From: Pseudomonas sp. HN11
GTDB taxonomy: Bacteria; Pseudomonadota; Gammaproteobacteria; Pseudomonadales; Pseudomonadaceae
Direction of reading: 5' to 3'
NCBI RefSeq assembly: GCF_021390155.1
Contig: NZ_CP089985.1
Span: 4,723,001-4,787,000 of the forward strand
DNA: 64,000 bases
Part shown: positions 35,414 to 44,459 of the stretch, piece after piece
How positions within the stretch are numbered: position 1 is the stretch's first letter
Layout: the number at the start of each line of letters is the position of its first letter
Made by a program: the position numbers and the translations under genes
Notes under the pieces: generated by a model
Databases searched by the model: none
What the model was told of the DNA's origin: nothing
Seen by the model: the letters and a program-made list of their open reading frames with translations, nothing else

Positions 35414-36823
35414 TCAGTCCTCGACCACCCAGGTGTCTTTGGTGCCGCCGCCCTGGGACGAGTTGACCACCAGCGAGCCTTCGCGCAACGCCACCCGGGT
35501 CAAGCCGCCGGGGACAACACGGGTTTCCTTGCCAGACAACACGAACGGACGCAGGTCGATATGGCGCGGCGCTATGCCGTTTTCGACAAAGGTCGGACAG
35601 GTGGATAAACACAACGTCGGCTGGGCGATATAGGCGTGGGGCTTGGCCTTGATACGTGCACGGAACGCCTCGATTTCAGCGGCGGTGGACGCCGGGCCCA
35701 CCAGCATGCCGTAGCCGCCGGAGCCCTGGGTTTCCTTCACCACCAGGTCCGGCAGATTGGCCAGCACGTGGGACAGTTCGTCGGGCTTACGGCATTGGAA
35801 TGTCGGAACGTTCTTTAGAATCGGTTCTTCATCCAGGTAAAAACGGATCATATCGGTGACGAAGGGGTACACCGATTTGTCATCCGCCACGCCCGTGCCG
35901 ATGGCGTTGGCCAGCACCACGTTACCGGAGCGATAAGCCGCCAGCAGGCCGGGTACGCCGAGCATGGAATCAGGATTGAAGGCCAATGGGTCAAGGAACG
36001 CGTCGTCGAGGCGTCGGTAAATTACGTCCACGGCCTTGGGCCCGTCGGTGGTGCGCATGAAAACGCGGTCATCACGCACAAACAGGTCGGCGCCTTCCAC
36101 CAGTTCCACGCCCATTTCTCGGGCGAGAAAGGCATGTTCGAAGAACGCGCTATTGAAGCGACCCGGGGTCAATACGACCACGCTGGGGTTATCCAGGGGG
36201 CTGGAGCTTTTGAGGGTATCGAGCAGCAGATTGGGATAGTGATCGATAGGCGCGATGCGCTGGGCGGCGAACAGTTCCGGGAACAGGCGCATCATCATCT
36301 TGCGGTCTTCGAGCATGTAGCTCACGCCGCTGGGCGTACGCAGATTGTCCTCCAGCACGTAGTACGTGCCGTCACCATCGCGTACGAGGTCAACGCCGGA
36401 AATGTGCGAATACAGGTCGCGGTGCAGGTCCAAGCCCTGCATCGCCAACTGGTATTGCTCGTTCGCCAGCACCTGCTCGGCGGGAATGATCCCGGCCGTG
36501 ATGATGCGTTGTTCGTGATACAGGTCGGCGAGGAACATGTTCAGCGCCTTGACCCGCTGGATACACCCACGCTCGACAATTCGCCATTCGCTGGCCGGGA
36601 TGCTGCGCGGGATGGTGTCAAAGGGAATCAGGCGCTCGGTTCCCTGCTCATCCCCATAGAGCGTGAAAGTGATCCCGGCGCGGTGAAACAGCAAATCGGC
36701 TTCGCGCCGGCGCTGGGCCAACAGATCTTCCGGGGTGTCGGCCAACCAGCGGGCGAACTCGCGGTAATGCGGCCGGACCTGGCCCGCCCCATCGTACATT
36801 TCATCATAATAAGTGCGGATCAT
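35414..36823 (-). CDS. circularly permuted type 2 ATP-grasp protein
   Basis: 469 residues. Starts MIRTYYDEMYDG, the family N-terminus; the frame reaches 36886 but the ATG at 36823 is preferred. DLVRDGDGTYYVLEDNLRTPSG and VVKETQGSGGYGMLVGP (each a nucleotide or metal loop of the permuted fold) are visible. Probably forms an amide or peptide bond using ATP. First gene of the three-gene amidoligase-type operon. Confidence 0.88.
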   Translation of the reverse strand: MIRTYYDEMYDGAGQVRPHYREFARWLADTPEDLLAQRRREADLLFHRAGITFTLYGDEQGTERLIPFDTIPRSIPASEWRIVERGCIQRVKALNMFLADLYHEQRIITAGIIPAEQVLANEQYQLAMQGLDLHRDLYSHISGVDLVRDGDGTYYVLEDNLRTPSGVSYMLEDRKMMMRLFPELFAAQRIAPIDHYPNLLLDTLKSSSPLDNPSVVVLTPGRFNSAFFEHAFLAREMGVELVEGADLFVRDDRVFMRTTDGPKAVDVIYRRLDDAFLDPLAFNPDSMLGVPGLLAAYRSGNVVLANAIGTGVADDKSVYPFVTDMIRFYLDEEPILKNVPTFQCRKPDELSHVLANLPDLVVKETQGSGGYGMLVGPASTAAEIEAFRARIKAKPHAYIAQPTLCLSTCPTFVENGIAPRHIDLRPFVLSGKETRVVPGGLTRVALREGSLVVNSSQGGGTKDTWVVED

Positions 36824-37051
36824 GCCGAACTCCTTGTCACCCGGGCGCAAGAACCATCGCAAGGCCCGTGCCAGCGGCATAAACACTTAAAAATCAGTGC
36901 CTTGAATTAAAACCAGAATCCAGCCGCACCGTCCTGGTGCGCAAAATACCCGTTGCACTGCCCTGCGCTTCATCGCAATGCGGGCTTTTACTATCAACAG
37001 CATAGTCAGAGTTGATTTCACTGCCCGGCCAAGGTTGCGGATAATCGGCAC

Positions 37052-37131
37052 CATCTGCTGAACAGGGCATGCCCTACAGTTTCAGCGAACCTCTCTTCCC
37101 TTTAAGCCACCCTACGCGGGTGGTTTTTTTT
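37052..37131 (+). ncRNA. candidate Hfq-type small RNA with intrinsic terminator
   Basis: A strong terminator on the plus strand (CCACCC 37107-37112, loop TACGC, GGGTGG 37118-37123, then eight T) has no plus-strand gene before it for kilobases. Upstream lies a hairpin GCTGAAC/GTT(T)CAGC that encloses the palindrome AGGGCATGCCCT (37064-37075), then a single-stranded pyrimidine-rich linker CCTCTCTTCCCTTT. TTCACT-N17-GATAAT (37017-37045) is a possible promoter. This hairpin-linker-terminator layout is typical of trans-acting sRNAs, and the linker could pair with purine-rich ribosome sites. The 5' end is approximate. Confidence 0.5.
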
Positions 37132-37182
37132 GCGCCGCAAAGTTGCAGGGATGCGGTATCTCGACGACAAAACTGCACAAAC

Positions 37183-37211
37183 AAAATCGGCCGACCCTAA
37201 GGTCAGCCGAT
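37183..37211 (-). terminator. intrinsic terminator after rraB
   Basis: ATCGGC (37186-37191) with GCCGAT (37206-37211) and inner GACC/GGTC form the stem; on the minus strand it is followed by TTTTGTTTG. Confidence 0.7.
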
Positions 37212-37238
37212 ACGCTGTATTTCTCATACTGCTCGCCG

Positions 37239-37580
37239 CTACATGGGTAACCCACGCACCTCCTGCTTCACGCCCCATCCCTCGATGATTCCTCCCAAGG
37301 GCTCGACCACCGCCCCGAAGTCTTGCTCGAAGTCTCCTATGCCGTCGTAGGTTGCAGACATGATTTTGCTCAACTCCAAGTACCAGGCGCCATCGTCGCG
37401 CGCACTGACCTGGGCATTCAGGGATTCCCCACGAAACTCACCCGCCGCCCTGCGCGCACGTTCCTCATCCGGGAAAATGGCGTAGAACTCGATGGGGTGA
37501 AAACGCGAGAAGTCGAAGCCGCCCTCTTTCATGCGGCGCAGAACATTGGTGCTGATGTCTTCTTGATAGGCTGTGCTCAT
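37239..37580 (-). CDS. rraB: ribonuclease E inhibitor RraB family protein
   Basis: 113 residues, alpha/beta ferredoxin-like protein of the RraB family, which binds RNase E and changes its substrate choice. Family features are FHPIEFYAIFPDEERARRAA and the C-terminal ATYDGIGDFEQDFGA. The frame extends to 37697, but ATG 37580 after a GGAG-like site is chosen. Own terminator downstream. Confidence 0.85.
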   Translation of the reverse strand: MSTAYQEDISTNVLRRMKEGGFDFSRFHPIEFYAIFPDEERARRAAGEFRGESLNAQVSARDDGAWYLELSKIMSATYDGIGDFEQDFGAVVEPLGGIIEGWGVKQEVRGLPM

Positions 37581-37793
37581 GAAAAGTGCTCCTCGAATTG
37601 ATGGATAGACTTTCCGTGCTTCCCGAAGCCCACGCCTTACTGGCGTGGGAGCTACGGCAACAACATCACCGCTGGAAAACAAGCATGTAGCTGACAAGAC
37701 CAGAACCTAGCGATTCATTCGCTGATCTCACTTGCAGAGTAGCGCGAAGCTTTCGCCGCCACCAGAGGTGCTTGAGGGGTGTACAGGGATTGT

Positions 37794-38030
37794 TCAGGCG
37801 GCGGGAGAAATGTCGAGGATCTGAATACTGTTCTGGTCTTTGAGGATCTTGACCGTAGGTTCGGGCTTGCGCCCCTCAAGGTCATTGAGGTCCAGTTCGG
37901 CGGCGACGGGTACCAGCTTGTTGCGAATCATGTGTGCCGCATCTTCGAGGCTGGGCTTCTGCTCGCAGGTGAACTGCTCGACGGACTTAACGCCGTGATC
38001 ATCAACGAAGGTAATCTGCCACTTTTGCAT
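37794..38030 (-). CDS. small conserved protein of unknown function
   Basis: 78 residues beginning MQKWQITFVDDHGVKSVEQF, acidic, without signal peptide or membrane segment. GAGG six bases before ATG 38030 supports the start. I do not recognise a domain; an alpha/beta fold is likely. Monocistronic. Confidence 0.75.
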   Translation of the reverse strand: MQKWQITFVDDHGVKSVEQFTCEQKPSLEDAAHMIRNKLVPVAAELDLNDLEGRKPEPTVKILKDQNSIQILDISPAA

Positions 38031-38133
38031 CGGTGCCTCCTCGATAAAACCCATGTGTGGGCTTACCTCTATCTGGACCTTGAGGGTTCGCCAAACGTTC
38101 CACTCAAGTCAGGAGGCACCGGATCAACTGCGC

Positions 38134-38739
38134 TTATTTTTCAGCGTGTTCTTTCAAGGCTTTCAAGGTGTTGAACGGCGCGTCCACCACGAACTTGTTG
38201 GCCAGCCACGATGGCACGCTGCCGCCTGGCTCGGTGTGCACCTGGTAGGTGACTTCGGTCTGGTTGTCGCCTTTGGGCACCAGTTTCCAGAAGCCGTCGA
38301 CCTGGGCGACGCGTACGTAGCCTTTTTCTTCAGGCTTGTAGGTCGGCACGCCCTCCAGCTTACGGGTCAGCGTGCCGTCGGCCGCTTTGGTCGTAGTGAT
38401 ATGCAGGTAGGAATCACGATCCGTCACAGGGAACGGGGCTTTGAATTGGGTGTAGGTCCAGCTCTCGTCGCCTTTCTTGTCGACCAGCTTCTGGGATTTG
38501 CACTCGTGGATCCAGGCACAGGCACCGGCGACGTCTTCCTGGAGGGCAACGATTTTTGCCACAGGCGCCTTGATCACGGTCACACCGCGATAGGCCTTGT
38601 ACTTGGAGCCGGCAATTTCGCTCAGGGACACCTTGATACCGTCTTCATCCTTGGCGACTTGCCAATCCTCAGCCTGGGCAGTGGCAGCAAACAGCACCGT
38701 AAAACCGCACAACACAGCCATTCGTTTCAACGAACCCAT
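38134..38739 (-). CDS. START-domain protein, exported
   Basis: 201 residues with a signal peptide (MGSLKRMAVLCGFTVLFAAT, cleavage near AQAED) and a START/Bet v1-like lipid-binding domain: WQVAKDEDGIKVSL, CAWIHECKSQKLVD and FPVTDRDSYLH. Periplasmic, probably binding a hydrophobic ligand. A Met at residue 7 is an alternative start. Confidence 0.85.
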   Translation of the reverse strand: MGSLKRMAVLCGFTVLFAATAQAEDWQVAKDEDGIKVSLSEIAGSKYKAYRGVTVIKAPVAKIVALQEDVAGACAWIHECKSQKLVDKKGDESWTYTQFKAPFPVTDRDSYLHITTTKAADGTLTRKLEGVPTYKPEEKGYVRVAQVDGFWKLVPKGDNQTEVTYQVHTEPGGSVPSWLANKFVVDAPFNTLKALKEHAEK

Positions 38740-38780
38740 TGTTGTATTCCTTATTGTTGAAGTTGCGATAGTAAAGCCCA

Positions 38781-39035
38781 TCAAGCCGCCGTCATCTCCT
38801 CCCACCAGCCAATCAAACGGATTGCATCGGCCTGGTCGGTGCCGCAGACCTCGAGATCCGCCTTGAAATCACTGCACACCGCCGGTCGCTCCGGCTGACC
38901 GAAAATCTGACATAACAGTTCGACCGACAGGTGCACACAGCGTTCGCCTGCGGGTTTGCCGTGTGGCATTCCGGGTAATGGCGAACTGATGGAGGGGGCG
39001 ATGCAGCATGCGCCACAGCCTTCACGGCAATTCAT
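38781..39035 (-). CDS. YkgJ-family cysteine-cluster protein
   Basis: 84 residues with the metal-binding pattern CREGCGACC near the N-terminus and further cysteines at RCVHLS, LLCQIF and VCSDF. Probably binds an Fe-S cluster or zinc; function not known. Lies upstream of the START gene on the same strand with a 41-bp gap. Confidence 0.85.
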   Translation of the reverse strand: MNCREGCGACCIAPSISSPLPGMPHGKPAGERCVHLSVELLCQIFGQPERPAVCSDFKADLEVCGTDQADAIRLIGWWEEMTAA

Positions 39036-39196
39036 GACCAGCAGGTCCTCGACGACTCAATAGGGATGGCGGGGCTAGAGTACGCCCTAAAACAGCCGTT
39101 TTAAAATGGTCTAACAGGGTTTTTCGCAGAAAACCAACGTGACTGACCAGTCTCCGACACATGGTCGGCGGCCGACGTCACCTTTGTGGGAAAAGA

Positions 39197-39664
39197 TTAC
39201 TGCTTGAATTCGAATTCCAATGCTGCGCCTTCCACTTCACGCCGTTCTTCGTTGCGCAATTGCAGCTTCATCTCATTACTGAGTAGTCTGCCGTTGATCT
39301 GGAAGGCACTGTTGTCAGTGGGTTTTTCGCCAAACATCGGTGGCAGCAGGGGCACACTCTTGGGTTTGGGCATGGTGCCGATGGGCTGCAAGTGCCTGAC
39401 CATGTCCGACGGCAGCGACAGGTCCAACTGTGCCGGTGGCAATTGCGTCTGCGTCACTTCGCGAGACGCCTTGGACTTACTGGTCGCACGTTTCTTGACC
39501 TTGGCCGCTTGCTTCTTCACGGCGGGCGGCTTCTTCGCGGGAGACTTCTGCTCGGTACTGGCGGCGGGCTTGGATTCGCTCACAGGTGCCGCCGCCAGCG
39601 CTGTGCCGACGTTGCACAGGCTTATCAGGCCAATCACTAAAACCGCGCGAAAAATCGAAGTCAT
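39197..39664 (-). CDS. exported Lys/Ala-rich protein of unknown function
   Basis: 155 residues. Signal peptide MTSIFRAVLVIGLISLCNVG with cleavage near ALAAA, then a basic low-complexity stretch rich in Lys, Ala and Pro (residues about 30-70, PAKKPPAVKKQAAKVKKRAT), then a more ordered C-terminus ending EGAALEFEFKQ. Start ATG 39664. Could bind nucleic acid or envelope polymers through the basic part, but this is a guess. Confidence 0.75.
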   Translation of the reverse strand: MTSIFRAVLVIGLISLCNVGTALAAAPVSESKPAASTEQKSPAKKPPAVKKQAAKVKKRATSKSKASREVTQTQLPPAQLDLSLPSDMVRHLQPIGTMPKPKSVPLLPPMFGEKPTDNSAFQINGRLLSNEMKLQLRNEERREVEGAALEFEFKQ

Positions 39665-39768
39665 ATTGCCTACAGCATTAACGGCAGAGGGCCATATGCT
39701 CGCTTGTTGTGCGCGGCATGACAAGCGCGGTGATTAGCTTGCTATAGGATTTGTCCCCTTTCTGAGCG

Positions 39769-41208
39769 TCACAGTCCGGCGGCGGTTTCCTGGCAGAGCT
39801 GGCTCGCCAGCATCCCCAATGTCATCAGCGCCCGCTCTGCTTCGCGGTTCCACGGCGTGCCGCAGTTGAGACGAATACAGTGGTTGAACTGTTCGGTGTT
39901 ACTGAAGATAAGCCCCGGCGCGATGCTGATGCCCTGTTGCAGTGCGCGCACGTGCAGTTCCTGGGTGTTGACCCGTCCGGGCAAACTGACCCACAGGATG
40001 AAACCGCCGGTCGGACGCGTCATCTGTGTGCCTTCCGGGAAATATTGCTGCACGGCCAGTTGGAAGGCGCTGAGATTCTTACGGTACTCCTGGCGGATAT
40101 AACGCAGGTGTCGATCATAGCCGCCGTTTTCCAGGTACGCGGCGACGCCCATCTGGGTGACGCTGCACGCGGAATGGGTGCTGAACATCTGCAAACGCTG
40201 GATTTCCTGCTGGTACTTGCCGGCGATCATCCAGCCGATGCGCACGCCGGGAGACAGCGTCTTGGAAAAGCTTGAGCAATAGATCACTCGATCCAGGCGG
40301 TCATAGGCTTTCAGGGCCTTGGTGCGGCCCAATTCGAACATCAGCTCGCCGTAGATATCGTCCTCGACGATCTGGATATCGAAGTCCGACGCCAAGCGTA
40401 GCAACTGTTTTTGCCGTTCTTCGGGCATGGTGCCGCCCAGCGGGTTGCTCAGCCGCGTGGTCAGCACCAACGCCTTGATCGACCATTGGTTGGCCGCCAG
40501 TTGCAGGGCTTCCAGGCTCATGCCGGTGGACGGATCGCTGGGGATCTCGATGACCTTGAGGCCCAGCAGATCAGCCAATTGCAGCAAGCCGTAATAGGTC
40601 GGCGATTCAGCGGCAATCAGGTCGCCAGGCCGCGTCAGCACCCGCAGCGACATCTGCAGGGCATCGACGCAACCGTGGGTGATCACCACTTCGGAAGGGT
40701 CCACCACCACGCCCGCATCGCGCATGCGTATCGCCACCTGGCGGCGCAGCGGCTCGAAACCGGGGCTGAACATGTAACTGAATGCCCGAGGGCTCTGGAA
40801 GCGCGTGACCTTGGCCAACTGCTGGTGCAGCGCGCGTACCGGCAGGTAATCCACGCTCGGCACTGCAGCGCCCAATGGAAACACCCCTTCGCGGCGCGAC
40901 TCGCCCAACACCTGCTGGATAATGCTGCTGCGGGTGACCAGCCCTGGGCGTTCGACGCGCGCGATGTCTGGCGTCGGCGCGGTGAGTGCTGGCGTCTGGT
41001 GCACGTAGTAGCCGGACTGCGGTCGCGCCCGGATCAGCCCCTGGTCTTCCAGGTTGGCGTAGGCCTGCAACACCGTGGCGTGGCTGACGTTCAACTGTGA
41101 GCTCATCTTGCGCACCGAAGGCACGCGCTCGCCCGGTTGATAGACACCGCGCCGGATATCCTCAGCCAGTTGCTGGGCGATACGTTGGTAAAGCAACAGA
41201 TTGGTCAT
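39769..41208 (-). CDS. MocR-type GntR/aminotransferase regulator
   Basis: 479 residues: an N-terminal GntR winged helix (QRIAQQLAEDIRRGVYQPGE, then PSVRKMSSQLNVSHATVLQA) joined to a fold-type I aminotransferase domain. The PLP lysine is expected in YCSSFSKTLSPGVRIGW. It is a PLP-dependent regulator, with no catalysis assumed. No divergent target gene lies beside it; the nearest operon (OmpA/DUF4398) is on the same strand upstream. Confidence 0.9.
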   Translation of the reverse strand: MTNLLLYQRIAQQLAEDIRRGVYQPGERVPSVRKMSSQLNVSHATVLQAYANLEDQGLIRARPQSGYYVHQTPALTAPTPDIARVERPGLVTRSSIIQQVLGESRREGVFPLGAAVPSVDYLPVRALHQQLAKVTRFQSPRAFSYMFSPGFEPLRRQVAIRMRDAGVVVDPSEVVITHGCVDALQMSLRVLTRPGDLIAAESPTYYGLLQLADLLGLKVIEIPSDPSTGMSLEALQLAANQWSIKALVLTTRLSNPLGGTMPEERQKQLLRLASDFDIQIVEDDIYGELMFELGRTKALKAYDRLDRVIYCSSFSKTLSPGVRIGWMIAGKYQQEIQRLQMFSTHSACSVTQMGVAAYLENGGYDRHLRYIRQEYRKNLSAFQLAVQQYFPEGTQMTRPTGGFILWVSLPGRVNTQELHVRALQQGISIAPGLIFSNTEQFNHCIRLNCGTPWNREAERALMTLGMLASQLCQETAAGL

Positions 41209-41349
41209 GACGCAGCACTCGATTTCACGGGTATTTTATTTTTGTGTGAAACATACCGGCACAGTTTAGAAGTGTACGGGGACAGTTGACACAATAGTCG
41301 AGCACGGGCCGCAGTGACAGCAAAAACTCTGTGGGTCTACGCCAAAAAA

Positions 41350-41436
41350 GTGGGAGCGGGCTCGCTCGCGAAGGCAGTGTGTCAGCTAATGAAATACTGA
41401 CTGGTACACCGCCTTCGCGAGCAAGCCCGCTCCCAC
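41350..41436. repeat. REPIN: two inverted REP copies
   Basis: GTGGGAGCGGGCTCGCTCGC at 41350 and the inverted GCGAGCAAGCCCGCTCCCAC ending at 41436, with about 25 bp between. Typical mobile-derived REP doublet of P. fluorescens, in the gap upstream of the MocR gene and downstream of the OmpA gene. Confidence 0.88.
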
Positions 41437-41457
41437 AGTTTGATTTGTGTCAGGCGC

Positions 41458-42273
41458 CTATCGAGCGGCGCCGAGCTGGCCTTTCTCGTCCGAGAACACA
41501 ATTTCCACACGACGGTTCTGCGCCCTGCCCCGCTCGGAGGCATTGGCCTCTACCGGATATTGGTCGCCATAACCCTCAACCTGGATGCGTTTTTCGTCGA
41601 TCCCCAGGTCTACCAATACATCCGCCACCGACTGCGCACGGTCACGGGACAGTTTGAGGTTCTCCCGTTCACCGCCGGTGTTGTCGGCATAACCCTCGAT
41701 GCGCACCACGCGCTTGGGGTTGAGTTGCAGGAACTGTACGATTTTCAGCACGGTGCGATTGGCCGAGTTTTTCAGCTCTGCTTCACCGGTGTCGAACAGT
41801 ACATCGCCCAGGGTCATCACCAGGCCGCGATCAGTCTGGGTGGTGGCCAGGCTGGCGATCTGTTCTTCAAGCCATTTGCCCTGTTGCTGCACACTGATGA
41901 GCTTGTTTTCACGCAGGGCCAATTGCAGGCGCTGGCGCTCCAGTTCGAGCTTGACGCGGCGCTCTTCGTTGAGCCCCTGCTCGGTGTGTTCGCGGGCGAT
42001 GGCGCTGTAGCGCTGGCTCAGGTAGGCGTAATGCACCACGTCGGCGCCACTGCCCCAGTAGCTGGACAAACGGTCGGCGCGAGCCAGGGATTCACCGGCG
42101 CGGATCACGTCTTTGGGCGCAAAGCGCAACACGTTGGCATCTTCCTTGACTTGCTGGAAATCGTTACCCGCCTGTTGCAAGGCCTGCTCGCTGTCCGGAT
42201 GGCTGGCACAGCCGCCCAACACGGCAGTGCCCAACAGCACCGCACAGCTAACACCGCGGATCATCGGGCTCAT
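41458..42273 (-). CDS. OmpA-family lipoprotein with DUF4398 region
   Basis: 271 residues. Signal peptide with lipobox LGGCAS, an alpha-helical DUF4398-like region (residues about 25-150), then a peptidoglycan-binding OmpA C-domain: GDVLFDTGEAELK, VRIEGYADNTGG, LSRDRAQSVADVLVDLGI and RAQNRRVEIVF. It should tether the outer membrane to the cell wall. Overlaps the start of the preceding lipoprotein gene's stop by 4 bp, so they form an operon. Confidence 0.9.
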   Translation of the reverse strand: MSPMIRGVSCAVLLGTAVLGGCASHPDSEQALQQAGNDFQQVKEDANVLRFAPKDVIRAGESLARADRLSSYWGSGADVVHYAYLSQRYSAIAREHTEQGLNEERRVKLELERQRLQLALRENKLISVQQQGKWLEEQIASLATTQTDRGLVMTLGDVLFDTGEAELKNSANRTVLKIVQFLQLNPKRVVRIEGYADNTGGERENLKLSRDRAQSVADVLVDLGIDEKRIQVEGYGDQYPVEANASERGRAQNRRVEIVFSDEKGQLGAAR

Positions 42274-42632
42274 TGGGCTTCTCCCAACTGCAGTTGCTTG
42301 CGCAGACGGGTGATGCGGGTATTGAGCACGTTCAACTGCTCCTGGCTCTTGCGGGTCAGCACCTTGGCTTCGGCCAGGCGTGCATCCAGTTCGGCTTGCT
42401 CGAAACGCATACGTGCGTTTTTGTAGGATTGGTCGGCCATGCTCGACTTGGCCCGGGCGAACTTGGCTTCGGCCAGTTTCAACTCAGGCGATTCATCCGC
42501 GTTGGCACCCACGGCGCTGGCTTGCTCCAAGGCTTGCTGGGTAAGGCGCATTTGTTCATTCGGCGCAGGATCGGCTGCACATCCCGCCAGAGCGACAACG
42601 GCGAGGGCCGCGAAAAGAGGTCGAAGAGTCAC
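42270..42632 (-). CDS. DUF4398 lipoprotein
   Basis: 120 residues. Lipobox VALAGCAAD, then long helices with heptad character (LKLAEAKFARAKSSM, RFEQAELDARLAEAKVL). Outer-membrane lipoprotein, probably partner of the OmpA-type protein that follows with a four-base overlap. Confidence 0.87.
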   Translation of the reverse strand: MTLRPLFAALAVVALAGCAADPAPNEQMRLTQQALEQASAVGANADESPELKLAEAKFARAKSSMADQSYKNARMRFEQAELDARLAEAKVLTRKSQEQLNVLNTRITRLRKQLQLGEAQ

Positions 42633-42641
42633 TGAAAATCC

Positions 42642-43457
42642 CTACTTTGTTGGGGTGCCGACGGGTTGCTGCAATTGCGCTTTCCAGCGCGCCAGATTGC
42701 TCTGCAACGCAGCTTGCGCCACACCGGACGCGGGCAATTCTGTCATCTTTTTCGCCAGCTGTCCGCGCAGCCACGGATCATTGCAGGCCGAGTTGTGGGA
42801 AATCGCCAGGTACAGGCCCGGCTGGTCGATGGGCACATCGCGGGCGATCAAGTCATTGCTCATGCCCAAGGTCTGCGCCATGGCCATGCCGGAATAACGC
42901 CCGGCGAGCACGTAGTCGACTTCACCCAGCAGTAGCTTCTGAAACGCCGGCGTCAACGACGGCAGGTGTTGCAGGTTCAGTTGCTCACCGGCGAAAGTTT
43001 CAAAGGCAGCGCTCAAACGCGCCCGTTCCGACACCGCCCCTTTGTGGCCATGCAAGTCGTCGGCCGTGGCATAGGCCAGCGCCGAATCCCTGCGCGTCCA
43101 CACCAGGTAGTCGAGCTGAACCAGGGCAGGATGGATGTAGTCGAGGGTTTCCAGTTCGCCCAGGTTCAGCGGTGCGTCGGCGAGAATGTCCATGCGCCCG
43201 CTGCGCACTTCATCCAGGGCCAGGGAACGCTTGCCGCCGTAGAGCAGGTCGATTTTCAACCCGAGATCCTTGCCCACTTGTTGCAACACATCGGCGGTGG
43301 CGCCGATCAGGTGCGTGGGGTCTTGTGGGTCGCGCCACAGCAACGGCGGTGCGTCCGGGCTACCAGTGATCACCAGGCGGTCGCATTTGCTGGCGGCCAA
43401 CGACAACGTAGGCAGCAATGTGAGGCCCAGCAGTAGAGCCCAAGAGCGCAATTCCAT
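42642..43457 (-). CDS. periplasmic substrate-binding protein (SBP_bac_3 type)
   Basis: 271 residues with a signal peptide (MELRSWALLLGLTLLPTLSLA) and a type II periplasmic-binding fold: HLIGATADVLQQVGKDLGLK and RSGRMDILADAPLN. No transporter genes adjoin it, so it may be an orphan sensor-type binding protein. The start at ATG 43457 is set by the signal peptide; the frame reaches 43631. Confidence 0.82.
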   Translation of the reverse strand: MELRSWALLLGLTLLPTLSLAASKCDRLVITGSPDAPPLLWRDPQDPTHLIGATADVLQQVGKDLGLKIDLLYGGKRSLALDEVRSGRMDILADAPLNLGELETLDYIHPALVQLDYLVWTRRDSALAYATADDLHGHKGAVSERARLSAAFETFAGEQLNLQHLPSLTPAFQKLLLGEVDYVLAGRYSGMAMAQTLGMSNDLIARDVPIDQPGLYLAISHNSACNDPWLRGQLAKKMTELPASGVAQAALQSNLARWKAQLQQPVGTPTK

Positions 43458-43475
43458 GGCGTGTGTCTCCAAGTC

Positions 43476-43505
43476 AAAAAAAAGCCCGGTCACAAGGACC
43501 GGGCT
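43476..43505 (-). terminator. intrinsic terminator of etfBA
   Basis: AGCCCGGTC (43483-43491) and GACCGGGCT (43497-43505) with the A run 43476-43483, giving eight U on the minus strand. Confidence 0.9.
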
Positions 43506-43527
43506 CTTTATAAGTGAAGCGACTGGA

Positions 43528-44457
43528 TTAGACCAGCTTCTCCAACTCAGGGACGGCTTCGAACAAGTCCGCCACCAGGCCGTAATCCGCCACCTGGAAG
43601 ATCGGCGCTTCTTCGTCCTTGTTGATCGCAACGATCACTTTGGAGTCTTTCATACCGGCCAAGTGCTGGATCGCGCCGGAGATACCGACGGCGATGTACA
43701 GCTGTGGCGCAACGATCTTGCCGGTCTGGCCAACCTGCATGTCGTTGGGTACGAAACCTGCGTCGACGGCCGCGCGGGAAGCGCCGACCGCAGCGCCCAG
43801 CTTGTCGGCCAGGGCATACAGGTGCTTGAAGTTGTCACCGTTCTGCATGCCACGGCCGCCGGAAACGACGATCTTGGCAGCGGTCAGCTCAGGGCGATCC
43901 GACTTGGCCAGTTCTTCGCCGACAAAGCTGGAGGTGCCAGCGTCATGGGCAGCCGCAACGGCTTCAACGGCAGCCGAACCCCCTTCGGCGGCAACCGGGT
44001 CGAAACCGGTGGCACGTACGGTGATGACTTTGACCGAAGCGTTGGACTGTACGGTCGCGATGGCGTTACCCGCGTAGATCGGGCGCTTGAAGGTGTCGGC
44101 GCTTTCGACCGAGATGATCTCGGAGATCTGGTCAACATCCAGCTGCGCGGCAACGCGTGGCAGGATGTTTTTGCCGTTGGAGGTGGCGGCAGCCAGGATG
44201 TGGCTGTAGCCCTTGCCCAACTCGGCAACCAGTGGAGCGACGTTTTCCGGCAACTGATGCGCGTAGGCGGCATTGTCAGCGTTCAGGACTTTGCTCACGC
44301 CTGCGATTTTTGCAGCGGCTTCAGCCACGGCGCCAGCGCCTTGGCCTGCAACCAGTACGTGAATGTCGCCACCGATTTTAGCGGCAGCGGCCACGGTGTT
44401 CAGGGTGGCTGGGGCCAGCACCTTGTTATCGTGTTCGGCGATTACGAGGATAGTCAT
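43528..44457 (-). CDS. etfA: electron transfer flavoprotein subunit alpha
   Basis: 309 residues. The N-terminal domain starts [14 protein letters not shown]; the C-terminal FAD-binding domain has [18 protein letters not shown] and [20 protein letters not shown]. Pairs with EtfB to carry electrons from acyl-CoA dehydrogenases to ETF-QO. Two bases separate it from etfB, and it ends in a strong terminator. Confidence 0.96.
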   Translation of the reverse strand: MTILVIAEHDNKVLAPATLNTVAAAAKIGGDIHVLVAGQGAGAVAEAAAKIAGVSKVLNADNAAYAHQLPENVAPLVAELGKGYSHILAAATSNGKNILPRVAAQLDVDQISEIISVESADTFKRPIYAGNAIATVQSNASVKVITVRATGFDPVAAEGGSAAVEAVAAAHDAGTSSFVGEELAKSDRPELTAAKIVVSGGRGMQNGDNFKHLYALADKLGAAVGASRAAVDAGFVPNDMQVGQTGKIVAPQLYIAVGISGAIQHLAGMKDSKVIVAINKDEEAPIFQVADYGLVADLFEAVPELEKLV

Positions 44458-44459
44458 GA

